Assembly: GCF_947623445.1 (NCBI RefSeq)
Contig: NC_135245.1
Coordinates: 8,253,501 to 8,317,500 of the forward strand
Reading direction: 5' to 3'
Source of the DNA: Clavelina lepadiformis
Lineage: Eukaryota > Chordata > Ascidiacea > Aplousobranchia > Clavelinidae
Length of the DNA: 64,000 nt
Positions 24,772 through 37,544 of the stretch are shown here, piece by piece. Under the pieces are notes generated by a model that saw only the letters and a program-made list of their open reading frames with translations, ran no database searches and was not told the DNA's origin. Both the position numbers and the translations under genes were made by a program. Position 1 is the first letter of the stretch. Every line of letters begins with the position of its first letter.

Positions 24772-27625
24772 CTTTGTCATATAAAGTTATAATTTTCGGC
24801 AGCTTTTGGAATATATTGCAACGTTTCCTGAAAAATTCTTATGTAATATGTCGTGATAGGTTTTATCATAGAGAAACGTTAACAGTTTTTCAAAAAATAT
24901 TTCGTTGTCAATCACATTAACAGCACTAAGTTTTTCTTTCATGTTAATTTCTCTCTTTTCTCTTCCATTGATTTGCATTCACCTAAGCTTCTTCACTAGG
25001 CCAATTGCGATGTTGATTGATTGTTGTTTGACCTGTATAGCTCTCTTTCCAGAATTGTAGTTTGCAGTCACCAAATATGATGTAATAATGTAAGCTTATG
25101 AGTATATATAAATGCAATATAAAAGTAAATACAAGCTATATCCGTCCACGTATATTTATTGATCTACGAGCAATATTTTACATCGGGTATCTTTGTATAT
25201 CGTTTGTGGCAGAACACGTCATTATTTGAGAATGAGGTATGATTTTTAGTATATGTTGTATTCATTCAAGCAAAGTATATTTTTTTGCAAAATATTTTAT
25301 ATGCTACAGCAACTTCACACTATGGGATGCAGTATCGAATGTTTTCCTTCAGCAGAATTGGAGAGAAAAGGCAAGAAAATTTCATGCTAAAAAGTGGCAC
25401 GACCATTTAACTCTATATTTCTGATTTTTTGCGTTGTGAATTTCGTATCTTTCTTAGCAATACCTTTTTCGCAACTTCTAGGTTTTTTGTGATAACTTTA
25501 GCCCTCCATTGATTGGGAAACATAGAGGGTAAGGTAGGTTGTCTTTATTCATCTTCTCACTAAGCATAAGTCACCAAACAAAAAGCATGTACAATATATT
25601 TTTGATGCCGATTTCATTCTATAAACTTTACGTAATATTAATGGAAACAAAATGATTCAATATCGGGCCTATACGTGAATAGATCCGCTCGTCATCCATG
25701 GGTTAGACTAATTATGCCCTGCGAACGGGAAATGACATGCACTCCGCGGTTTATAACAAAGGATCCTGTTACCATTGCTGTCAAGCTATGTCGACATAAT
25801 TATCTATTTCTGTATTCAACAATGCCAGTTATTGCAGTGAGACTGACGCAGCAGACAATCGTGCCTTGTTCTGCAGAAAAATGTTTTTTGTACAATAGTA
25901 CTAACTATAATAACAAACAGAAAGGAACAGAGAATTTAATATATATGCCGGTATTAGTAACGTTTGTAAATATAGGCCTACTAAGCTACAATTTTCGAAA
26001 CATTACTATAGCAATGAGTACTGTATTTTACATATTTATTTTATTTTGTTTGAGCTTACCTTTAAAGTCAACCCCATATTCAAATCCATATCCGTCAAAA
26101 TCGAAAAATATTGTAGGAAAGTAGAGTTCGTTTCAGAACCAATATATTCTGTATTATGAAAACCAATGCTTAGCCCAGACAAAACTTAAACTGTTACTTA
26201 TTCAAAACGTGAAGCTGGTTAATTACCTGTTTGTTGGTTGGTTCTTATGGTTAATTGGTTTCTTATTCAGTTAGCTGTTGGCAAATTAAATTGGTTACAT
26301 GCTACATAGCTACGTGGTCATCTAATTATTTCTAAATAAAGTTATTTTCTATATTGAATAAGTAACCAGGGAACCGGTTATCGGCTTCACGCAGAAATTA
26401 TGAATCTTGGACTATACAAGAAATAGAAAAATCTAATAATTCTATTCAACACTCGTTATTCACTTTCTCCTTTTAATGTTGATTAATTATGAGATCACAT
26501 ATTCCGAATTAGAGTATATAGGCCTATAGGTTGTTTTTGCACAAGATAAGTCTAAATTAAACTTTCTTGGATTTGAGTTACACCATTGCAAACGTTTATT
26601 AGCTTTCTAAAACGAGGCCTACATGCAGCTTCCTGTAAAAACACGAATGTATACCATAATGCTACCCAGCTGTATGCTAATTTCCATTACAAGCATTTTG
26701 AGGTCATGCTTTCCTGCTTATCTCATCTGTTATTGTATCGGCAAGGAGTTTGGTAGATGTCTTTGTTATCAATGAAATGTGTTGTTTAGTCCATCAATTA
26801 GCACAGAATAGGAAAAATAAAAATGCGATAGATATATGTTAAATAAACGGCTACGAACAAATAGGAATGCCAGGAGACGTGAAGTACTTAGGAGAAAAGT
26901 TAGAAAACCTAACCATTTAAAAGTAAGTTCGATGTTGTTGTGATGTCGTTTTAAGTAATTTCCACTACTCGTGGAACTATCGCCCGAGAAACTTATATTT
27001 ACTTCTCTGCTTTTGTTGCAATCAAAAGTAAACAACTTTAAGCGTAGGGTTTATTAAACTTTTTTTTCTGGATACGATGCTTAAGTTAAATTTTCGAACC
27101 ACTTCCTTAAAAAAGCGGACTCAGTTATCCTTTTTAAGTAAAGAACTTATTGCAGCCAGAGATTTTACACGTCCATTTGGTAAAAATCTGACTTCTCATA
27201 TACTGGCAGAGGGTAGTTGCACGTTTGACAAGAAGACGTCGAGATTCTAGAATTAATCAAGATTTTCACACATGCAATGATAATACAGTTTCCTGCAAGG
27301 TGCAATTTTGCTAACGCTTCTGTTTAGTGTTACATTTCCGCAATTTTAAATACGTGTAATAGAATAGCAGTGGTTTTTGTCATACTGTGTCTGAATGGTG
27401 TCGCGTGATGGCTGCTTAGCTTTAATAATATCAGTCATATGTTATCTATAGTTGATTTGATTTTACAAACTAATATTTTTAGCAATGTACCGTCAAGCCA
27501 AGGCAGTTAGAACGCAGTTTTCGAGCTATGATAGCGCAGTTTCTAGCAGATGGATGCAGCTTTTTAAAACAAAAGTGTAACTAATCAAAAAAATGTTTTA
27601 ACAGTTTCGAAGTAAGCAAAGACAA
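24772..27625. other. Intergenic region between P450 and integrin gene A
   Basis: The stretch holds one short repeat element (26208-26396). An open frame of 150 codons at 25675-26124 (plus, beginning GTG) has no recognisable motif and AT-driven composition. It is probably not a gene. Nothing else was recognised. Confidence 0.45.
26208..26396. repeat. Short inverted-repeat element, CGTGAAGCTGGTTA family
   Basis: It starts CGTGAAGCTGGTTA and ends TAACCAGGGAACCGGTTATC then GGCTTCACG, an imperfect inverted pair. Related elements are at 34184-34992 and 47311-47595, and one end is near 20785-20815. No clear target duplication was found. Confidence 0.55.
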
Positions 27626-30600
27626 ATGGTTTCTAAGTTAATCATACTGCTCATCCTTGTGACATCGTTGTTATACTCTCATTCACAAGAAAATGTTGGT
27701 ATGTGCAAAAGTATGCTAAGATATTTTGTGTATAGGTTTATGTATTACGAATATCTTTATACATGGGCATAGTGTGATGTGATACATATATTTAGGTTAC
27801 AGGTATCGTACAGGTAATAAGCTAAAAAATTATTTTTTTACGGCAAGAAACAACGAAATAAAATACTATTTCCAATACAATTAATTTATCGTTTAGGTGT
27901 TTCTGAAATCTGTATCAATGCCCAAAGAGATTGTAGAACGTGTATAATGGCTCATCCAGACTGTACGTGGTGTTCTGATAACCAAACTACCACTGGAACA
28001 CACAGGCGCAGATGCAGAACTACCAGGTGTTGTGTGAATACCATTCCATCATTTAAGAATAACCCAACACATTCAAAAGACTGCGCAGCGCGCGCTGGTG
28101 ATATAATATGCATAAGATGATTTTATGAACAGCATCTACATAAAAGATGCTGTCATGTTTTGTAGAAATATTGCAGTGCGGTGGTTTAAAACGTCAGGTT
28201 CTCTGCCAGTTAGCAATTAATGATAATGCAATTTTGCATTTTTAGCGAAAATCAGATAGCTTGTCTTTCGCTATCCATTCAAAACCCATCCAACGAAGTT
28301 ACATTGACAGAAGACAACGATTTTTCTGTGATTAGCCAGATCGACATCAACGTGGCAAACCTTTCGGTCACTCAATTGAAACCTCAATCAATCGACCTTA
28401 AATTGAGACCGGGTATGTTTATAGTTCGGTTCAGGAATAACTCGCAATAAACTAAACTTATAGGTTATTGATCAAAAGCTCGAATGGAAAGGGTTAAAAA
28501 TCATAAAGACTATAACGTAATGATATTTCAGTAGCCCTAACTGCAAAATAACACAAAATTTATTCTTGATAAACTGTTTTGTTTCAGGTCGGATCGAAAA
28601 AGTAAACATTACCTTTCGCAGAGTTATCGATTACCCATTGGATCTTTATTATGTAATGGATTTGTCAAACTCCATGAGTGATGACTTAGAAACACTACAG
28701 GTTAGAGCTATGGAATCTGGATATAAGATATTCTTGTAGACTGTAGGCATATAGACCTTTATAAAAAAATCCGACGTATAGGCTAATCACATCATCATAT
28801 AGGACTTAGATAACTTTTTTGTGACCTCTCTTGACGACGAAAAAAAACTTGTAGATTGTTAATTTATTGGTTCTGTTTCTAGCAACTGGGAAGTAGTTTA
28901 GTGGAAGATATCCGAAATGTTACTCAAAATGTCAGGCTCGGATTTGGCTCGTTTGTCGATAAAGTTTTAATGCCTTTTGCGAGCACAATTCCAGAGCAGT
29001 AAGTATTGTTAATCAGTAATAATTTACTACACAGTTACACAAGAAACAATGGTTGTTGGTGATCTTAATATAATAAGATAATTTACTTAACAGCGCAAGT
29101 TCACGATCAGATTGGGATATTATTAAATTTTACCACGTCCGTCTATATACTGTACGTCTTAACATTTCTCTTTAGTCTACAAGATCCATGCTATGAAATT
29201 CAAGGTACCACGTGTGCGCCAGTGTTTGGGTTTCGCCATCAGTTATCGATAACTTCAAACGGAGATGCGTTTCGAGACGCAGTTGAGAAAACCAACATAT
29301 CTGGGAATGTCGATTCTCCCGAAGGTGGCTTTGATGCTTTGATGCAAATTGCAGTATGTCAGGTATTCAAACATTGAACAAAGTTATACGAATACCAAGA
29401 ACTTACAGATTTTAGGCAGATTGTATTCTGAACTTCTATGCTAAAGCATTAATTACATTTTTGTCGTTTTATACGGGCATTTTCGCAAACATTTTTTGGT
29501 TTGACCGACGTTTCTCGTTTGCATTTTTTTAAATACCTTTCATAAATTTCTTCCCACAGGACATAATTCAATGGCGTCAAGCAGCATTGCGTGTTATTCT
29601 TTTCACATCTGATGCTTCGCCCCACTTAGCTATGGATGGAAAACTCGCAGCGATTCTAGAGAGCAACGACATGAATTGCCACCTGGAATCGGTATAAATT
29701 TTGAGTATATCCAAAGTTCCTTATTTAAACTTCTCAAGGCTCAAACTTTAGACCAGAATTTGGAGAGATTGGTATTCCTAAAAATCCCTTGAAGTTTTTA
29801 AATTAGAAATGCCCTTACAAACAGCCTCGTCAATAGACTGATTGTGTCACGCAGGCGGACATATTATTGACATATTAAAGCGGCGAAGAAAGGCAATGCA
29901 AATTTTTTTCACATTTATACCGCAGGGTATACATCCCTATCTTCAAGATGCCATGTTATATGCAAAAAGCAGAGTTATGGATTATCCCTCAGTAGGCCAA
30001 TTAAAGCATGTTTTCAACGAAAACAAGATCCAAACCATATTTGCCATAACACAAGATGTTTATGATTTGTACAAGGTAAATTTTTGCCGTTGGGAATGTT
30101 TCAACCATTATTCTTCTTATATATGGCGATGTAGTTTCGTTAGCTTTACGAACTATATATTTTATACGTTCCGTTTTCGTATATCAATGGATCGTTTGCA
30201 AAACTGTGTGTTTATGAAATGTTGTAAAACGAAATCTTCCAATTTGTTTTGTTAGAATCTTCCTGACGTTATAGAGAACTCTTTCGTTGATCGATTGAAC
30301 AGCGATTCCAGTAACATTGTATCTGTGATAGAAACGTCATATAACGTGAGTGCAAATATATCGTGGTATTCTCTGACTCAGTGTTACTACTGAAAAAAGT
30401 ATAATAGAAAAAAGATGTTATATGTGTTAGCTTCATGTAATTTAACATGTAATGCTACATTTAAACTACGATAAGTATGCTTATAGTATACAGTTTACGA
30501 AGAAATGTTATAGGCCTATAGTTGAAAGGATATTCAAAAACTTGATTTTCATTATAGATTGAGCCTGCGTTTTTTTGTCCCTGTCAACTGACCCAGTTAC

Positions 30601-33600
30601 CTCCTATATTACTATATACTATATTAGTTCATGATTAACATTTTTTGGAATATATTTGAAATGTATAAAAAAATTGTCTATAAAAAATTTAATCAAAGAA
30701 AGCTATTTTTATATTTTGTAACTTATAGTAACACCCCAGATACTTGTAACAATATTTTTGCACAGGCTTTGCGGACAAAGATCCAACTTACAAGACCGAC
30801 ACTTCCCGAAAACATTAATCTCAAGTACAGAGTTTCTTGTCGAGGAGATTCATGGATTGAAGATAGCTTAGAATGCAATAACGTGTCCATAGCAGAAGAA
30901 GTGAGTGACAAATGATTATTTTACAAAAAATATATATACATATATACATAATGTTTTCTTATAGACAATGAAGATATCGGGGTGCAAAGTCATAATTTGT
31001 GTATTACTTTTAATTTACAGTATATATGGGCTATACTTAGATTATTTAAGCTATATCTATAGAAATAACTTTTTTTATTTCTCTATCTTACCACTTTTAG
31101 GCCGTTTTCCAATTTGAGTTCATCGCAAATTCTTGTCCCAACGACGTTAATCAGCGTGACATGTTACGAATCACTTCTAACTCCATCACTGATACTGTAG
31201 ACATTGGCATAGGTAAAGATTATGGCTGTGTGTGGCACACCAGTAGGATTTAATTTTCGGTCTCCGTTATTATATGTAGATATTAAATAATTCAATGCTT
31301 ACAAAAGTAGTGGAGCTTGAGTACACAATCAACGTTTTTACAGAATATATTTGTGATTGCGAGTGCACTGCCGTCCAAATACCAAACAGCCGATTTTGTA
31401 ACAACAGTGGAATATTACAGGTACTATATGTGAAAATTGCTATACAGTTTAGGTTTGCAATCTTTGCAAATACCTACATATTGTATATACTTTGTATATA
31501 ACAGTAATATAAACTAAAATTTAACAATATTTCTCACATAACCTACTTATTTAAGGTTATTTTATTGTTATTGTAAGAACTATATTATTTCTGTATGCTT
31601 TCTTTAACTTTGTTACATATTTCTATTTTTAGTGTGGAAACTGTGATTGTAACGAAGGGTATCGAGGAACTCAGTGCCAATGCTCTGAAAATGGTGAAGA
31701 CATTTCAGAAGAGAGATGTTTAGCGACGCCATTAGATGAAGGAGGAAGTATATGCAGGTATGGAATTAAGGTCCATAGGATTTTACTTCATGGAGTTCAT
31801 CTATTGTTTTTGCTGCTGAGCTGAGTCGAAAATATAAATACTTCGCTTATCTTGTAATATTTATTAAGTAACATTTGATTTTTTACGTGCAATGTGATTA
31901 TATGTTACAAGTCTTTGTGATGCCTCTTATATATCTAAAAATCGGAACTCTTATAGCATATCTTACATGTTTTGCTTTAAAATCTATCAGTCAATCATCA
32001 ATCAATTTTTTTTCGTCAAAAACGCGGTGGGGACAAAAAAATAACACTTCTTGTTATTAGCATGCGCTAATCAACAGGAAAAGTATAACAAAACCGAAAA
32101 ATCAACAGCGTGCACGAAAATAATAGGCCTAATTATAACAACTGCGGGTAATAGCTATAGCAAGGCCACGAAATGGCTCGTAAAGCATTTAGTATAATCT
32201 CTAAGCACACCGTAGCCATGTTAATTTGAAGTTATATTTTTACAGCAAACGTTGTTTAGCTTATACGAAGAACCGTTAAAATTTGATAACTGTTTAACAG
32301 CGCCAATATACTCACGAAATTAGTCTCAATAATTGCATCTTATACTTTTATCTACGAAAAACAAATCAGAATTCGCTTTGCAGTGATCAAGGGATTTGTG
32401 AGTGTGGCGTCTGCGAGTGCAGAGATGGTTTCTATGGAGAGTTTTGCCAGTGCCGAAATACTGGATGCCCTGCAGGAAATGCTGGACAATTATGCGGAGG
32501 TGACTTATCCTTGGCAATATGCAAAGAAAGTGTTTTTTTTTTGGTTTAAGAAAGCAGTTATATTTAGGAATTAATTAAATTATTATCAATCTACATTATA
32601 TTAACTTATTTGAGCAATTTTTCAGTTTTTATTAATTCTTTAAATTGCTTGCAACAATCTATAGGCCCTGATCGTGGCAGGTGTGAGAACTGCAACGAGA
32701 ATCAAGAATGCATATGTGTCGGAGATTGGACACCAAATGAAAATGGTTTGTGTGCATGCAACGAGAAGTTCTGTCGACAGCCTTCCGAAAACATAACGTC
32801 AATGATTTGCAGTGGAAATGGAAGATGTGCATGCGACGCTTGCGAATGCGATAGCAACTCTGTAGGTGTACGGTATTACGTTTTTTGTTAAAGTCTGTAT
32901 TATTAAAGCTTTGAAAAGGAATCGTTTAGTCAGTTTTCTTACAATTTCTTTCTGAAGTTTTATTATAGCGGTGTCTATTGTGAGAGGTGCATCCATCCTC
33001 AGTGTAAAGATATTGATGGAACTTGTGAGGAAGATAAAATAAGAGAATGTGCGGCTTGCATCCACGACGAGCAAAGTGGGGTGTGTAAAACATTTTTAAC
33101 GTTTTAAAACTTAATAACTTAGCTACGTATTGATATTTACGGAATCCCCTTTTTATTTCATCCAGACGAATAATAACCAAGATTGTCAAATCTTGTGTCA
33201 GAACAATAGCCTAACTTTCACCTCGGCCGTACCTACGTTGCCAGCACAATGTAATGTTGACTGTGCTCTTCAACCTGACGTTTGCAGAGAATGTTTAAGA
33301 TTTGATAGGTGCAGGAAAAAGCTCCAACATTTAACATTATTTTTTGTTACATTACTGTAGCCTATAAATATTGGCATATGGCAATTTTCCTTTCGTGTTT
33401 AGAGAAATACACACCCCTATCACCTGTTCAAGCTCTTTGACTATCAGTGGTTGCACAGTTCATTATTTAATTGCATGGCTAACAGAGGAACAAGATTTTG
33501 CTCTTTATATACGGTCTTATAACGAACAAAACGGTAACTATCACTGTGTTGTGCAGCCTTGCACACGCTTACAATTGTTGTTTTTTCTAGTGCATAGTGT

Positions 33601-34148
33601 CGTCTATCTAGACTCTAGAGGACAGCATTTTTTGCTAAATACATCAATACTATTTTTAACATGTAAAGAAAATACTTCTTAACAATATTTTCGCTACTGT
33701 TATGTAAAATAAATTCTAAAATAAATGGCACCACGTTGAAAAATGTAAAGAGTATATGCCGATTACTATGTAATAAACTAATAATGTTTTACTGACAAAC
33801 TAAAGCAGTAGTTTAGATTATTCTCAAGTTATTTATAATTTTAGATTGTCCTCAGCCACCAGACCCACTTACAATTGCTTTACCTGTGGTGGCTGGCATT
33901 GTATTGCTTGGAATAATCGCTTTAATTGTTTGGAAGATCCTACAAACCTTACGTGACAGGATAGAATATAAACGTTTTATGCAAGACTTAAAGAGTGCTG
34001 CAACAAACGAGGTTTGTGACTTAACGGCTCCATCTATGAGATAATAATATTTTTTGTTATGTCGTAAAGTCACTTTTTTGTTTAGGGAGTGAATCCTCTT
34101 TATTCCAAAGCGTCAATTCGAGTCGAAAATCCTGCATTTGTAGGATAA
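27626..34148 (+). CDS. Integrin beta subunit (gene A), 20 exons
   Basis: Twenty exons join in phase to 848 residues: 27626-27698, 27897-28026, 28246-28412, 28588-28700, 28883-28998, 29176-29362, 29560-29691, 29926-30075, 30256-30345, 30766-30900, 31101-31212, 31344-31420, 31633-31757, 32384-32499, 32665-32861, 32958-33080, 33166-33308, 33403-33533, 33845-34011 and 34086-34148. In order there is a signal peptide, a Cys-rich PSI domain, the beta-I domain, Cys-rich I-EGF repeats and the beta tail. A membrane helix is near 781-802. The metal site is DLSNSMSDD (Asp148), with NVDSPEGG supplying the adjacent cation site. The cytoplasmic tail has NPLY (831-834) and NPAF (843-846), talin- and kindlin-type binding sites. 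The product would pair with an alpha chain as a cell-matrix receptor. The acceptor at 32958 was chosen because it matches the paralogue. Confidence 0.95.
31985..32110. repeat. Dispersed repeat in integrin A intron, partner about 52550-52665
   Basis: Both copies share a run around GCGGTGGGGACGAAAAA, TTGTTA, and AATAGGAAAAG...GCCGAAAA. This is the largest intron insertion visible in gene A (between 31757 and 32384). Class unknown. Confidence 0.5.
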
Positions 34149-34183
34149 AAAGCATGAAATCTACAAGATATATGAACCGTGAC

Positions 34184-34992
34184 CGACCGGCGTGAAGTTG
34201 GTTACCGATTCCCTTGTTGCTTATTTAGTTACTTACGAGTATTTGCAGTTGAAACTGGTTATCGGTTCCTTGGGAAAAGCTATGTTAAACAGATTTAAAA
34301 AAATATATATCAATGTAACTACAAATACTTGCACTAGTTCATTCAAATTTGATATAAGCTACATAATTTTTATATACTAAGGTTGTACCAAAGAATTGGT
34401 AATTTACTTTAGCTTGATGGATATTTTACTGATTAATTGGTGTCATTTTTTGAAAAACGGCCTCTTCTAAACTTGTCATTACGTATAATTTCTTAAGTTT
34501 TTCAGTAACATACTGGTTTGAGTAAATGGTAGCCAAATAATCAACTATTTTAAGTAATAATGATTGTAGCAAAAGTTCATTTTTAAACCCATTAATCGGC
34601 CAAAAACCCATCACTAGTTAAACGGCAAAATAACCTTAAGTTCAAACACCGCTTATTTGCTGCAAGTTTTGTTTAAATAAATTAATTCAAACATATTAAA
34701 AACTCGTGCCAGTTTGTTTGAACTTTTATGTAAGTTTATAGAAACGATTTTCAATTTTTAGAAAGTTTGTTTGGTTTGACACAAACTAATTTGAGTTTTT
34801 TGAATTTAAATTTCTTTTAATTTGTTTCAATTAACATGTATTTAAATGAGTAAAAATTTTAATTTTAATTTTTAGGATTTTATTTTAACTAATGGCTTTA
34901 CCATTTGCAGCAAGTGCTTAAACCTCTTGAACTGCCAATAATAACTGAACATAAGTAACCAGCGGAATCAGTAACTACATTCATGCCGGTCC
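34184..34992. repeat. Inverted-repeat element just past integrin A
   Basis: The left end reads CCGGCGTGAAGTTGGTTACC. The right end, reversed, reads CCGGCATGAATGTAGTTAC. The interior is non-coding and AT-rich. It starts about 36 bases after the integrin stop codon, so it may supply the 3' untranslated region or polyadenylation signal of gene A. Confidence 0.6.
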
Positions 34993-36238
34993 AGGGTCGG
35001 CTTAGTGATCATTGAACCAAATTATTCTTTTCAATTTGAGCTCTGTATTTGACATCCTTTTTTCTCTGAAGTTATTTACTTTAGTTTTAAAACATGTTTG
35101 TAAATGTGTTTTAAATACGAAATGCTGAATATTGCTTGATTTGGATGTCAAATTTGCTTTAGTACATAATACAATTTGCTTATAAGATTATTTTACAATT
35201 TTTGTTGTAATAAAAAGTTTACCGAACCCCATAGTACTTATACGGTTATTATGCTGTTGATAGAAAATCTTTTATGCTAATGTAAACATACGATTGCTTT
35301 CAGTATTGCATATAACGAAGACAATTTTATGAAGCTCCATCTCTAAACATTTTCTTTGACTTGAATTCCACATAAGAGATAGTTTTTTATCAGCTTTCAT
35401 AGTGTTCTTTTGTATTCTTCTGCCTTTGTTTGTAAGTACCTGTTTAAACTAGTTTATTGCATTAAATTTAGTTGGCGTTCATTTTAAAAACTTTTTTGGT
35501 TTCAAAAGATAAAGTGAAAACTATAGTCTTTCATGTATATAGGCTCTGCTGGCAAAGGAAACAGTTTTAAACGTGAATGTATACCTATACAATGTATAAT
35601 ATACATACATCAGTAAATCTGTGTAAATCCAATTACACCAAACTTAATTGTACTTCGGTTGTAAACATTATACTGTTGGGAATCGAATTGACCTTTTGTT
35701 GTTTTCGTAGGGTAGTTTTCAAACAAAACAATTTAACATTCTAATTCCATTTATAGATGTGTTACCACTGAAACAAAAGGTTTTCGAATTCCAAGATTCG
35801 TTAAACCACACAATTTGGATTCGAATAACTGTCTATTCGAAATTCTACTTTGGCCATCTACAGTTTTATTGTAATTCAATCAAGTCCAAATTAACTCATC
35901 TCGTTTGATGGTTTTAGCTGATATAAATAACTATTTAAGCCTATATTATTCAAAAACGTCGTATATTCCATTGCTTCTGCATGATCTGTTAATTGACTCT
36001 AAAGAATGCGCCCGAAGCGTGTCACATAAATCTCCAGACTTCAGCAATTAAGTGGACGGGTGCTCAGCGGTCAATAACAGAATAAACTATCATCGTTAAA
36101 AATTGTGTGAATGATTCTATCAAAAAACAAGTTTAGCACACAATTATTATAACAGGCTTAACTTATTCGTATATAGGCTACATTGCGTATTTTGTACCTA
36201 ATGTACACAAGTATATACCAACAAGTAAGAGTATAGAC
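34993..36238. other. Intergenic, no gene recognised
   Basis: This AT-rich stretch between the convergent integrin genes shows no coding signal. The remainder, 36572-37544, is also empty apart from the 3' flank of gene B. Confidence 0.5.
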
Positions 36239-36571
36239 CAGGCCTGGCCAACCCGCGGCTCGCGAGCCGCATGCGGCTCTTTCGTTCATATTGAACCTCC
36301 GAAAGAGAGCACATTTTACCCATTTTAGGCAGATAAATAATACAGAAAAGTAATCTCTACTGGCTAATGTTCAATTGATATTTGCTAAATAATGACTGAT
36401 TACATCAGATTTCGACCCAGAATAAAGATGATGAAACTGAAACAATATCTGATGCAGTATTATGGCGTAATAAGAAAAAGCGTCATAAATCATAATGTGT
36501 ATGATGTGGCTCTTTGCAGTTAACACAGTAAGAAGTGAGGCTCTTAGTCTCTGACTGGTTGGCCACCCCTG
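36239..36571. mobile_element. Short non-autonomous hAT element
   Basis: Ends CAGGCCTGGCCAACC and GGTTGGCCACCCCTG enclose 333 bp, with a perfect 8-bp target duplication GTATAGAC (36231-36238 and 36572-36579). The interior has the GCGGCTC / GTGGCTCTTTGC words typical of this hAT group. It lies between the two integrin genes. Confidence 0.9.
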
Positions 36572-37544
36572 GTATAGACTATAGGATGCTACATACAGCA
36601 TAATCAGGGTGCGACTAATACGTGACTGAAGAAAAAATTTGAAGCCTATATCAGACATATTGATATACCTATGAAACTTATGCTATACTGATTGAATGTA
36701 GGTGCTTCTATAAATTAAATCTGTACAAAAATGTATAAACTATTTCTGTATAGTCACACTTTATGGGTGCTATTAATAGTTATGCGCGTGCAAATACGAA
36801 AATTCAAAAATCAATTCATTCCTAGTCTTATTCCACTCGCTGTTGATCTCATTCCAAAATTTAAGATATTATTTTCGTTTCGATGTGTTGCTTTCATGGA
36901 ATAAATATGTCCAACATGTTATTGAAGGTTTATTAGCTGTTTTCACAGGCAGTGTGTAAGCTTTTGTAGGCTACTCACATCAAAAATATACAAAACAGTG
37001 TCAGATATTTTCGGTATGCTGTTATTGTAACGGATGCATTCACTTAACGCATTTTTTTATATCACCTACAAAAGGTTTAGGCAATGTAAGAAAACTTTTG
37101 TAGTTGATTTAGTAATATACAACTCATATAACAAACACATAATTACCAACTACAAACTTACAAAGGCGGACAAATAAAAACAATTAGTTAATAAATGAAA
37201 TAGAACGAAATAACTGTAACAGTACAAAAAAGTAAAAGTTTGTGATGTCAATAATCTATGGTATAACGGTCAATATCTGGAAAAACAGTTTTTTCACAAA
37301 TAGCGAACTTGGAAGCGCGTTTCTGCTCAAAATGTTTGAATACAAGACAGCAAAATTTATGACACAAAGCTTTTCATGACTGGCCAAAAACCAATGTCAA
37401 CACATGTTTCTGACTCCAGTAAGCCTACATAATAACACTATCGTTCATCTGTCGATGATAATTAAGTAGTAAAATGTTCAGCATCGTTGCTATTGGCATT
37501 TTGAACTCTGAAAATGACAACCATTATGCCCTATATATTTGCAC

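Noticed and set aside
25675..26124. 150-codon open frame near the P450
   Set aside because: It begins with GTG, has AT-driven composition and no motif; it is kept only as a remark in the intergenic entry.
32861..32958. Integrin A exon 16 starting after the TATAG at 32969
   Set aside because: That acceptor breaks the reading frame. The acceptor at 32957 keeps phase 0 and gives an exon of 123 bp, identical in length to its gene B partner.
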